Source: Pirellulales bacterium (GTDB taxonomy: Bacteria > Planctomycetota > Planctomycetia > Pirellulales > JAEUIK01). From it: DNA of 64,000 nucleotides. The translations under genes were made by a program, and so were the position numbers. The stretch is taken from contig JAIBBZ010000011.1 in assembly GCA_019694435.1 (NCBI GenBank), positions 62,001 to 126,000 on the forward strand, written 5' to 3'. A model generated the notes under the pieces. It had not been told where the DNA came from, made no database searches, and saw only the letters and a list, made by a program, of their open reading frames with translations. Below are positions 19,875 to 28,530 of this stretch, one piece after another; the stretch's first letter is position 1, and each line of letters opens with the position of its first letter.

Positions 19875-21206
19875 CTAGCGCGGGTTGCGTGCCAGGCGCG
19901 CGGTGCCGGTGTCGCTCCCGTCGGGCAAGCCCTTGGGCTTCGGCTCGGGGAAGGCATCGACGAGCCATTGGAACTTGCTCGTCGGCACATCTGGTTCCGT
20001 CTGGAATTCGCCCAGCCGCTGGCGGGCCATTTCGGCGAACCGCGTGTCGGGAGTTTCCTCGAGCACCTGGGCGTAGTAGTACTTCGCGGCGCGATAGTAC
20101 TTGCCCTTGGCATAATGCTCGCCCATGTTCCAGAGCCGTTCGCCCCGCTGCGCCAAGATGGTTTGCCGGGTGCGCAGCAGCCGCTCGCGTTCGTCGGCCG
20201 GCATTTCGGGATATTGGACGAGCGTCTGCTCGACGATGTCTTGGGCTTCTTTGAGCGGTGTGTCGTCGTAGCGCGGCCCCTGGTACTTGCCCAGTTTGGC
20301 ACGCAGGCCGAGCAGATGCGCAGCCCACTGGTGCTCACTCTTGGGATAGTCGCGGCGCAGTTGGGTGTAGTACTGGTCGGCGTCTTCGAACCGGTCGTGA
20401 ACGAAGTGCTCGTTGGCCGTGGCGATCACGGCGTCGTCGGCCAGCGGCCCGGTCGGATCGTTCAGCCACACGCTTTCGTACACGGCCAGACCGTTGCCGG
20501 CCGTGTCGAACCAGGGCCGCGTTTCGTCCCAGATGTTGGGCACCAACAGCGGAATCGGTTTGACGCGCTGTACTTCGACCCAGTAGCGGGCGATGGCAAA
20601 TTGCCGTTTCACCACCTTGTCGAGGTGCCGCGAGTTCTCGTACTTCTTCATCAAGTTGACGAACACGTCGCTGGCGTCGTCGTAGTGATCGGCGAAGAAC
20701 AAGCTCTCGCCGCGCATGAACATCGCATCCTCTTCGAGCGGCGAGTCGGGCCAGCGCTTGTGGGCGCGCTTGAATTGTTTGGCCGCGGCGTCGTAGCGCT
20801 TCTCGCGAAACAGCCTTTCGCCTTCATGGTAGGCGGCGTCCGCGATCCGCCGATCCGGGCCGAGGCCCACGGCGCTTTTCATCTTGCCGTAGGTCTGCTT
20901 GGGCGAGGGCAAGCGCTGAAAGAAGCTTTTGTCTTCATCGTCGTCCGCAGTGTTCGCGCCGGTCAGGGCTTCGCCGGGGGCATCGTAGCCCGCCAGGTTG
21001 TCGCGCACCGGATTGCCGTACCGATCGAGGACCGGCGCGGCGACTTGTTCTTCGGTTTGCGCGACGCCCTTGTTCCACGAGCCGAACAGGCCCTGGCCGC
21101 CCGACTTGCAGCCGGCGCATAGCACGGCCGCCAGCGCCAGAGCGGCGCAGACGACGGTGGCACCGCAAAGCGGCGCGTGCGGCGATTGACGATTGCAGGT
21201 GACCAA
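19875..21206 (-). CDS. BamD-like outer-membrane assembly lipoprotein with TPRs
   Basis: This 443-residue lipoprotein has a signal segment ending in the lipobox LCAGC (about residues 28-32). It is followed by TPR-like helices: AYHEGERLFREKRYDAAAKQFKRAHKRWPDSPLEEDA and FEDADQYYTQLRRDYPKSEH. That is the layout of BamD/ComL, which helps BamA insert beta-barrel proteins. It is about 200 residues longer than E. coli BamD, with two extra TPR-like blocks (about 330-400). The start is an apparent TTG at 21206 because no ATG or GTG lies near the signal peptide, so the start is uncertain. It sits between recO (7 bp) and lptE-like (6 bp). Confidence 0.78.
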   Translation of the reverse strand: MVTCNRQSPHAPLCGATVVCAALALAAVLCAGCKSGGQGLFGSWNKGVAQTEEQVAAPVLDRYGNPVRDNLAGYDAPGEALTGANTADDDEDKSFFQRLPSPKQTYGKMKSAVGLGPDRRIADAAYHEGERLFREKRYDAAAKQFKRAHKRWPDSPLEEDAMFMRGESLFFADHYDDASDVFVNLMKKYENSRHLDKVVKRQFAIARYWVEVQRVKPIPLLVPNIWDETRPWFDTAGNGLAVYESVWLNDPTGPLADDAVIATANEHFVHDRFEDADQYYTQLRRDYPKSEHQWAAHLLGLRAKLGKYQGPRYDDTPLKEAQDIVEQTLVQYPEMPADERERLLRTRQTILAQRGERLWNMGEHYAKGKYYRAAKYYYAQVLEETPDTRFAEMARQRLGEFQTEPDVPTSKFQWLVDAFPEPKPKGLPDGSDTGTARLARNPR

Positions 21207-21213
21207 CGTGCGG

Positions 21214-21969
21214 CTACTCCAAGGTGCGACCCAGATAGCGATGCAGCTTCGGTCGTTTACCGATCAGGTGTGCCAGGTAGTTGTTCATCACGCCGCGCAG
21301 CTCCCCGGCCAACGGCCGCTCGAGCGCGACGCGGCTCCAGGCATCCGACTCCAGGTCGGCGAATTGTTCCAGCAGCAACACCGCGGGCCCGCTGACCGAA
21401 ATGACCTGCGGCTTGCCGGGGCGGCAGCGCGGGCACAACACGCCCCCGGCCAGTTGGGCAAAGGCGACGCGGCCCGTGGGTTCGACCGATGCGCCGCATT
21501 CGACGCAGAAGCGCAGCGAGGGGAGGTGCCCCAACAGCACGAGCGCAGCGAGTTCGAACCGCAGCAAGAGCGCGGGGATCGAACCGCTCGTGGCGAGCGC
21601 AAGGAGCGTGTGCTCCGCGACGTCGAACAGCGCGGGATGGGCATCGTAATCGTGGGTAAGTTCGTTGAGCAGCTCGGCGACGTAGTATGCGCCGTACAGG
21701 CTCGACAGCTCGCGGCCGCGAATGCGAAACCGTCGCTCGAGCTTGGCTTCGGTCAAGAGGTCGAGTGCCTCGTGGGACTTGCGCAGGAACACTATGCGAG
21801 ACAGGCAAAGCAGGTCAAGGGCAGACTCGAAGGGCCCCTTGGGCCGGCGGGCTCCCTTGGCCAGCGCGCTGAGCTTGCCAAATTCGCGCGTGAACAGCGT
21901 GACCACGCTGCTGGTTTCGCTGAAGTCGACCGTGCGCAGCACAATCGCGGTAGCTTTCTCGGTCGACAT
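21214..21969 (-). CDS. recO: DNA repair protein RecO
   Basis: This 251-residue protein starts with the RecO OB-fold signature ATAIVLRTVDFSETSSVVTLFTREFGKL, with SALAKGARRPKGPF next. A C4 zinc site follows (CVECG and CPRC). RecO loads RecA with RecR in the RecF pathway. It is the first gene of the run recO - bamD-like - lptE-like - folP. Confidence 0.92.
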   Translation of the reverse strand: MSTEKATAIVLRTVDFSETSSVVTLFTREFGKLSALAKGARRPKGPFESALDLLCLSRIVFLRKSHEALDLLTEAKLERRFRIRGRELSSLYGAYYVAELLNELTHDYDAHPALFDVAEHTLLALATSGSIPALLLRFELAALVLLGHLPSLRFCVECGASVEPTGRVAFAQLAGGVLCPRCRPGKPQVISVSGPAVLLLEQFADLESDAWSRVALERPLAGELRGVMNNYLAHLIGKRPKLHRYLGRTLE

Positions 21970-22074
21970 GACAGCGATGCCAGTGAGCTGGCCAAAACAG
22001 GGCGAGGCGGCGTCCGGACGATGGACGCATCGGCCCCAGTTTCGCCGAACGCCCGCCGGCCTGTACAGACACGC

Positions 22075-23316
22075 TCACGGCCGGCCCGCCGCATGCTGCC
22101 GGCGTTGCAGTCGGCGCCGCCGCTTTGCGGATTGTATGCACAAGTCGGCGGCGATGATCCAAGCGAAACCGGCGGCAAACAGCATCGCCCAGCGCAGCGC
22201 CGTCGTGTCTCGATAGAGGACGACCGTCTCGAGGGGTGTCAGCGTATCGGCCGTCCAGAGCCTCACCTGGCCGCGCGAACCACCGGTCGCGACTCGTTGG
22301 CCATCGGGAGAAAAGGCCAGGGCGAATATGCCGGCACCGTTCTCAACGGAGCGCATCGGACCGCCCTGGAGGTCGAGCATCCGCAGAGTGCCCTCGTAGC
22401 CACCGGCCGCCAGCGTCCTCCCATCCGGCGAAAACGCGAGCGCGAGTGTCTTCTCGGGGATAGCACAGGAGTGCAGGCGATGGCCGCTCGCCGCATCCCA
22501 GACGGTGATGCAATAGCCGCTGGTGTCACCTGAGTCGATTGACACACCGCTCGCGAGGAGTTTTCCATCCGGCGAAAAGATGAGGCCGAACTTGTCGAAG
22601 GGATAGTTACCGGCGTTCAATTCGAGCAGCCGCGCTTCCGTCCGCGTGTCCCAGATTTCCAGCTTGCCAAAATCGTCCCTGAACGTGGCCAGCTTTGTTC
22701 CGTCAGACGCCAACGTAGCATTGGTGATTGGATACTGAGGCTGATTGAGTTCTTTTAGCCCTCGCGTGTTCGGAGGCTGCAGGAAGCACACGCCGTCCGC
22801 AAGGGCCATCAACAGGTCGTTGTTGGCCCAGGCAATGCTGCCACTGAGGTAACCGCCGGTGGGCAACTCGGCGTCCTTCCGACCCGTGTTCACATTCCAG
22901 ATCGAGACGCTTCGGCACATGCCCGCGAATGCCAGCCGATCTCCGCGTGGCGAGAACGCGAGCGACTGCCCCTGGCCCAGCTTGTTTACAGGCCAGGCGA
23001 CGCTAATGACTCCTGACCGGAAAGTGGCCTCCAGCAACGTCACCCGATCGAGAGCCGAAGCCTGGAGCAAAAACGCCGAACGGCTGGCGTTGGTACCCAG
23101 CAAACGTGGCGTGCCGGAATTGCTCTGGCGAACGTGGTAGACGTACAGGCTCGTGGCGAGTGTCCTTCCGTCGGGCGAAAACGCGACCGCTGAGACGAAG
23201 GGAATTGGTGTGCCCGCATGGCTGAAGTACAAGATCCCCGCCGAAAGCAGGATCGCTGCCAGCGAGACCATCAACAGGAATTGAGCCAGCGAGAACTGGA
23301 TGCGAGGAATACGCAT
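22075..23316 (-). CDS. membrane-anchored WD40-repeat protein
   Basis: This 413-residue protein has an N-terminal hydrophobic anchor (FLLMVSLAAILLSAGILYF, about 14-32) and a C-terminal one (WAMLFAAGFAWIIAADL, about 373-389). Between them are WD40-type blades with the repeated motif AFSPDGRTLA (about 45-54, 285-294) and variants (FSPDGKLLASG, AFSPDGQRVATGG). The propeller probably binds proteins on one face of the membrane. No catalytic domain is attached. No partner can be deduced from the neighbours. Confidence 0.8.
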   Translation of the reverse strand: MRIPRIQFSLAQFLLMVSLAAILLSAGILYFSHAGTPIPFVSAVAFSPDGRTLATSLYVYHVRQSNSGTPRLLGTNASRSAFLLQASALDRVTLLEATFRSGVISVAWPVNKLGQGQSLAFSPRGDRLAFAGMCRSVSIWNVNTGRKDAELPTGGYLSGSIAWANNDLLMALADGVCFLQPPNTRGLKELNQPQYPITNATLASDGTKLATFRDDFGKLEIWDTRTEARLLELNAGNYPFDKFGLIFSPDGKLLASGVSIDSGDTSGYCITVWDAASGHRLHSCAIPEKTLALAFSPDGRTLAAGGYEGTLRMLDLQGGPMRSVENGAGIFALAFSPDGQRVATGGSRGQVRLWTADTLTPLETVVLYRDTTALRWAMLFAAGFAWIIAADLCIQSAKRRRRLQRRQHAAGRP

Positions 23317-23363
23317 CGCGCGGACGCCCGCGGACCGTGTAATGGAACCGGCTGCCTACCATC

Positions 23364-25799
23364 CTATCGCGCGGCCGGCTTCCCCGGCGCGAAAAGTGCG
23401 CCGCGCGAGCGGCGGGGTTCGGCCGCTGCGCTGCTCGTGGCCGTCAAGAGAAACGGCTGCTGCTTGCCGTAGCGGGCCAGGATTTGTTGGGCGGTTGCGT
23501 AGTAGGCGTCGTTCTTGGGCAGCCGCTTAAGGGCCTCGGTTTGCCAGCGGACCGCCTTGTCCCAGGTCCCCAGGCCCGCGTAGGCCGCGGCGATGGCCTC
23601 CATGCTCCAATATGACTTCTTCTCTTCGAGCTGGAAGCCGGCGTTGGCCTGTTTGAGTGCGAGCTTTGGATCGCGCAGTTGCTCCTGGTCCGTGGCGGCA
23701 TAGACCAGGGCCTGTTTCCGGTAGGCCTGCGGCTGCTCGGGGAGCATGACGATCAACCGCTGCCAGTCTTTCAGGGCTTCGTCGTGCCGGCCGAGCGCCA
23801 GGTGGGCCTCGGCCCGCCAGCGGTAGTTGTCGGGACAAGCGGGCTGGAACAGCACCGACTTGTTCAAGTCGCCGATCGCCTCGTTGTGCTGGCCATAGGC
23901 CAGCCGGATGATTCCGCGTTCGAGCCGCGGCAGGTAATAGCGATTCGTCGAGGGCAACACGCTGGTCAGATCTTCGAAGGCCTGGCGTCGCGAACCGCGC
24001 ATCGCCAGCAGCCGCGCGTGGCCAATCTTATACTCCTCGCTAGCGGGCAGGATTTCGCGCACCCGGTTGAGTTGTTTTTCAGCCGCGGCAAGATCGTTCA
24101 ATTCGAACTGCACCCAAGCGCTCATCGCATATGGCATGGTTTCTTGCGGCTGGTCCTTGACCATCTCCTGGGTAAGCTTCGCAGCGCGGTCTCGTTCGCC
24201 GCTCCAGATCCAGTAGCGACAGAGCAGCACAGTAAAGCCGGCGTCGTCCATCTGCTTATGCTCAAGACCTGCGTAAAGGGCATCGATCGCATCCTGCCAG
24301 CGGCCCATGCGGGCCAGCACCTCGGCCCGGTAGATCGGCGCAGCGGCGGAGTTCGGGGCGATGCGCTCCGCCTCGTCGATGTCTGCGAGCGCTTCGGTCA
24401 GCCGGTCGAATTGCAGATGTATTTTGGACCGCAACAGCAGGACATCTTCGCGTTTCGCGTCCAATTCGGCTGCCCGTTCGCAAGCTGCGGCTGCCTCTGC
24501 AGTTTGTCCCAGCAGTAAATAGTCGTTGGCCAAATCCACCTGGTACGCGACCGACTTGGGATCGAGCCTGACTGCTTCGAGCCGATTGCGAAGTGCTTCC
24601 CGAGGCTTCCCCAGTTCCTGGTAGCATTGGGCCCGAAATTGCCAGGCGTTGGCGTTGCGCGGATCCAATTCGATCGCCCGATCGAAGCTGGCCAAGGCGG
24701 CGTCGAAGCGACCGCTGTCGGACTCGGCCAGACCGCGCATGCTGTGTGCTTCGCTGCTGCGCGGCTCGAGTTTCAGCCAACCGGCCGTGGCGTCGAGGGT
24801 TCCCTGGACATCATTGTTCTGGCGACAAATGAAGGCCCGCTGGCGAAAGATGCTCGGGTCTTGGGGCTGCAGTTTCAGGGCGCGGTCGAGCTCTTCGAGC
24901 GCCAAGGCATAGCGTCCTTGCATGCCCAGGGCTGCTCCCCGCAGTACGTAGACGCGCGCATTGGTCGGGGCCAGCCGCGCGGCAATCGAGAGGTCTTTGA
25001 TCGCGGCATCGAGTTGATTCAGCTCCAGAAGACATTGCGAGCGACTGACGATGGCGTCGACATGGGTGGGAATGATACGCAGCACGGCCGTAAACGCTTT
25101 CGTGGCTTCCGCCCAGGAGTGCAATTCCATCAAGCCGTAGCCCAGCACGCAGATGGCGTCTGGATGATTCGGGTACAAGTCCAGCGAGCGTTTCAAGTCG
25201 CGCAGCGCGCCCTGCACGTCGTGGTTGCGGAGCCGTGCATCGCCCGAGAGGAACAGGTGGTATGCGTGGTCGGGCAGCAGCTTGAGCGCGACGTCGAAAT
25301 CGGCGATCGCCCGGGGAAGGTCATGTTTGATGCTGCCGAGCAGGTGGCCGCGATAGGCATAGGCCGCGGCCAGCTTGTCGTCGCGCTCGATGGCCGAGGT
25401 CAAATCGGCGATCGCGGCGTCGACTTCGCCACGCTTGACGAGGGTGCGGGTAATGCCCCGATAGCAGTAGGCGCGCGCGTTGTTCGGGTCCCCCTGCAAG
25501 ACCGACGTGTAGTAGTCGATCGCCGCTCGGCCGGGCACCAGTTGATTCTTCGGCACCCAACAATCGGTGACGTGCACTTCGTCGGCGCGCTCTTCGACGA
25601 TCAGGAACGGGATCCACATCGCGTCGAGTGGCACCGGCTTGCCGTCCAGTTGGCCGACGCAATCGATCTTGGGCAGCCAGGTCTTGCCCACGTAGTCGCT
25701 CTCGGCGCGGACTGTCGATCCGTACGCGCCGCAGCAAGCCGCGCTCACGAGCACGGCCGAAACCAGACGGAGCCGCTGCCGAACGGTCGCGAAGCTCAT
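23364..25799 (-). CDS. exported TPR-repeat protein with SH3-like N-terminal domain (second of a pair)
   Basis: The protein has 811 residues. The ATG at 25799 overlaps the stop of the upstream paralogue (ATGA), which fixes the start. A signal peptide (LVSAVLVSAACCGAYGSTVRA) is followed by a short SH3-like segment (LDGKPVPLDAMWIPFLIVEERADEVHVT). About 18 TPR units then run to the C-terminus (for example AIADLTSAIERDDKLAAAYAYRGHLLG). It is clearly paralogous to the gene upstream, and the pair is translationally coupled. A periplasmic or surface scaffold role is inferred; no enzymatic residues are visible. Confidence 0.82.
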   Translation of the reverse strand: MSFATVRQRLRLVSAVLVSAACCGAYGSTVRAESDYVGKTWLPKIDCVGQLDGKPVPLDAMWIPFLIVEERADEVHVTDCWVPKNQLVPGRAAIDYYTSVLQGDPNNARAYCYRGITRTLVKRGEVDAAIADLTSAIERDDKLAAAYAYRGHLLGSIKHDLPRAIADFDVALKLLPDHAYHLFLSGDARLRNHDVQGALRDLKRSLDLYPNHPDAICVLGYGLMELHSWAEATKAFTAVLRIIPTHVDAIVSRSQCLLELNQLDAAIKDLSIAARLAPTNARVYVLRGAALGMQGRYALALEELDRALKLQPQDPSIFRQRAFICRQNNDVQGTLDATAGWLKLEPRSSEAHSMRGLAESDSGRFDAALASFDRAIELDPRNANAWQFRAQCYQELGKPREALRNRLEAVRLDPKSVAYQVDLANDYLLLGQTAEAAAACERAAELDAKREDVLLLRSKIHLQFDRLTEALADIDEAERIAPNSAAAPIYRAEVLARMGRWQDAIDALYAGLEHKQMDDAGFTVLLCRYWIWSGERDRAAKLTQEMVKDQPQETMPYAMSAWVQFELNDLAAAEKQLNRVREILPASEEYKIGHARLLAMRGSRRQAFEDLTSVLPSTNRYYLPRLERGIIRLAYGQHNEAIGDLNKSVLFQPACPDNYRWRAEAHLALGRHDEALKDWQRLIVMLPEQPQAYRKQALVYAATDQEQLRDPKLALKQANAGFQLEEKKSYWSMEAIAAAYAGLGTWDKAVRWQTEALKRLPKNDAYYATAQQILARYGKQQPFLLTATSSAAAEPRRSRGALFAPGKPAAR

Positions 25800-28198
25800 T
25801 TGCCCCGCGCCCCGCTGGGAATGTCGGACGACTTGCTCTTGCCGGCGTCGCTGCTCGCGCGGCCTTTGGCCTCTTGCGCGGCCACCGGCAGTTCCTGGCG
25901 CTGATAACTCGACAGCAGCTTGTTGCCCACGTCCCGCTCGGCGGGCGTCGTGAGGCGCTTGTTGGCCGACTGCTGCCATTGCACGGCCTTGTCCCATTGG
26001 GCAAGCATCGCGTAACTGGCCGCAATCGCGGACATTGCGCGGGAGGATTTCTTCTCCTCCAGTTTGTAGCCTTGTGTGGCGTCTTGCAGGGCCAGCTTGC
26101 CGTTGCGCAAGGCAGGGTCCACGGCGTAAGTACGCGCCTCGGCCCGCAGGATGTAGGCCAGCGACGACTTAGGCAGCAAGGCGATAAATTCGTTGGCCGC
26201 CTCGATGGCCGCCTGGTCCTGATGCAGCACGATCAGCACATCGACGCGCAGATACAGCAGGCTTTCGTTGTACGGCGCCAGGTCCAGCGCCCGCGCGATG
26301 TCTTTCAACGCCGCGTCGTACTGAGCTTCCGCATAGTTGAGGTTGGCGCGCAAGAACGTTGCGTCTGGAAAGTAGGCGTCGATGGCCAGGCATTGATCCA
26401 GGTGTTGCCGGGCATCGAGCAGGTCCTGGCGTTTACAGGACAAGGCCCCCAGCACGAGGTGCGCAAGCGGCTGCTTCGCATCTTGCTCGAGGGCCCGCTC
26501 GGCGTCTTCCTTGGCCCGCGACAGGTCTAACTTCCCGAACCACAGATAAGCGCGGGCGCCGAGAGATTCGCTGTGAGTGGGTTTGTCGGTCAATCGCTTG
26601 GTGAAGTAGTTGATGCCGGCGTCGAGTTGGTTCCCCATGACGTAGACGATGGGCAGACGTCGATACGCCTCGACGAATTGCGGGTTCTGTTCGAGCGTTG
26701 CCTCGTAGCCTGAAATCGCGGATTCATAGCGCCCCTGGTGCTCGTCGGCATAGGCCTTGAGCCAGAGGGTTTCGGTACTCTTGGGTTCGAGCTCGACGGC
26801 GCGTTGAACGTCGGTCTTGGCGCGTTCGACATTCCAAATGAGGAGAAAGACGGCCGCTCGACCGCGGTAGCCATCGGCGAAGCTCGGATCGAGCCGTATG
26901 GCTTCGTCGAAATCGGCCACAGCACCGCGCAGATCGCCCCGCAGACGCCGCGTCTGGCCGCGTCCGCAAAGCCCTTGCAGGTAGTTCGGATCGAGCCGAA
27001 TGGCTTCGTTGGCGTCTTGAACCGCCTGGTCGAGTTGGCCCAAACGGCGGCGCACCATGCTGCGGCCATGCCAGGCCTGCGGCAGGTGAGGCGCCAACTT
27101 GATGGCGGCGTCGAAATCTACGATGGCCTCGGCGAATCGCCCCATCGCTTCATAGCAACTGGCCCGCACGACGTAGGAGCCCGCCCGGTCGGGCTGCGAA
27201 TTGATGGCCCGGCTCGCATCGCTCAGGGCTTCGTCCAAACGCTCGAGCTGCCACAACAGCGCGCTGCGGGCAAACAGCGCGTCGAGCATTTTCGGATCGA
27301 GCTCGAGACAGGCGTTCAGGTCGGCCAGCGCCTCTTCGCGCTTGCGAACGTTCATATAGATCGTCGCACGCTCATAGCGAAACTGGGGCGTCTTGGGTTC
27401 AAGCTCGATGGCGCGGCCGATATCGACCAGCGCGGCGTCGCGATCACCCATGCGATTGCGCAAGGCCGCGCGATGGCGCAGCGACTTCGCGTCCTTGGGG
27501 CTCAACAGGATGGCCTGGTCGAAATCCTGGATGGCGTGTTCCGGCCGGTTTGATTGGGCATAGGCGAAGCCGCGTTGGGCGAAGGCGTCGTGGAACCTGG
27601 CAAAGGTTTTGAGCGCGGTGTTGCAATCGGCGACCGCCTCGTTGTACTTGCCCAAGGCGTTGTACATCTCCGCCCGGTTGACCAGCGCCTGCGCGTTTTC
27701 CGCGTTGGCCTGGATCGCCGCATCAAAATCGGCCAGCGCCTTGGCGACGTCGCCCAGTTGATTCCAGGTGATGCCGCGGATGTGCAAGGCGTGCGCATTG
27801 CCGGGCTGCAACTCCAACGATTTCGTCAGATCGCGCTCGGCCGTCTTCGGGTCGCCCGAGAGCAGGTGGGCCAACCCCCGAAAGCAGAGGGCGAACGCAT
27901 CTTTGGCATCCTGTGCCAGGAGCTGGTCGTAGTAGGCGATGGCCGCAGCGAGCGGAACCACGTCGCGGCGATTGACCAATGCCTTCGGGGCGACAAGCAA
28001 CCAGTCCCCTTCGGTCTTGAGAACAGCGATCGGGACCCAGATTTTCTCCAGGGGCACGTTTGCGCCGTCCGCGCCCCGGCCCGTGCAGCCTTGGCGCGGA
28101 AGGAGGACCTGTGCCTCTTGCGCTGCCGCCGGAATCGCCGGAAAAAATAGCCAGACCAGCAAAGTCACCGTGGCTGAGCCCAGCGGCCAGGTGCGCAT
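25796..28198 (-). CDS. exported TPR-repeat protein with SH3-like N-terminal domain (first of a pair)
   Basis: The protein has 800 residues from the ATG at 28198. A signal peptide follows at once (TVTLLVWLFFPAIPAAAQ), then an SH3-like piece (NVPLEKIWVPIAVLKTEGDWLLV). Many TPR units follow (for example ALADFDAAIQANAENAQALVNRAEMYNALG). The longer open frame upstream to 28441 has no signal and is rejected. Its stop overlaps the start of the second TPR gene. Both proteins end with similar helices (AYAGLGTWDKAVRWQ against SYAMLAQWDKAVQWQ), showing duplication. Confidence 0.82.
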   Translation of the reverse strand: MRTWPLGSATVTLLVWLFFPAIPAAAQEAQVLLPRQGCTGRGADGANVPLEKIWVPIAVLKTEGDWLLVAPKALVNRRDVVPLAAAIAYYDQLLAQDAKDAFALCFRGLAHLLSGDPKTAERDLTKSLELQPGNAHALHIRGITWNQLGDVAKALADFDAAIQANAENAQALVNRAEMYNALGKYNEAVADCNTALKTFARFHDAFAQRGFAYAQSNRPEHAIQDFDQAILLSPKDAKSLRHRAALRNRMGDRDAALVDIGRAIELEPKTPQFRYERATIYMNVRKREEALADLNACLELDPKMLDALFARSALLWQLERLDEALSDASRAINSQPDRAGSYVVRASCYEAMGRFAEAIVDFDAAIKLAPHLPQAWHGRSMVRRRLGQLDQAVQDANEAIRLDPNYLQGLCGRGQTRRLRGDLRGAVADFDEAIRLDPSFADGYRGRAAVFLLIWNVERAKTDVQRAVELEPKSTETLWLKAYADEHQGRYESAISGYEATLEQNPQFVEAYRRLPIVYVMGNQLDAGINYFTKRLTDKPTHSESLGARAYLWFGKLDLSRAKEDAERALEQDAKQPLAHLVLGALSCKRQDLLDARQHLDQCLAIDAYFPDATFLRANLNYAEAQYDAALKDIARALDLAPYNESLLYLRVDVLIVLHQDQAAIEAANEFIALLPKSSLAYILRAEARTYAVDPALRNGKLALQDATQGYKLEEKKSSRAMSAIAASYAMLAQWDKAVQWQQSANKRLTTPAERDVGNKLLSSYQRQELPVAAQEAKGRASSDAGKSKSSDIPSGARGK

Positions 28199-28530
28199 AG
28201 TCAGTGTGTCCCGCTTGCCCAACCGCCCCGCGGCAGGTCCGTGATGCCTTGTGACAGCTAAGTATACCCGCGCCGGGCTCGAGTTCGACGAGTTCGGGCA
28301 GCCTTGCTCGCCGGCTAATCGGGCGGGGACGCGGCTGTTATTTGTCGCACCGACCGGGGCGCGGCCGGTGCACTCGGCAAGGATTTTCCTCCAGCAAGGA
28401 GGAATATTCACCAATTGTTTTTCGAAGAATTCATTGTTCAACGCTATGCTATGCTCCGCACGCGAATGTTTCCTTCGCGCACATCACTGCGATCCGCCTA
28501 GTCGGACCGTTCACTATCGGAGCAATATCC

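Noticed and set aside
18584-21122. Very long plus-strand open frames over folP to bamD-like
   Set aside because: They are shadows produced by GC-rich codon bias of the real minus-strand genes, which have full family signatures.
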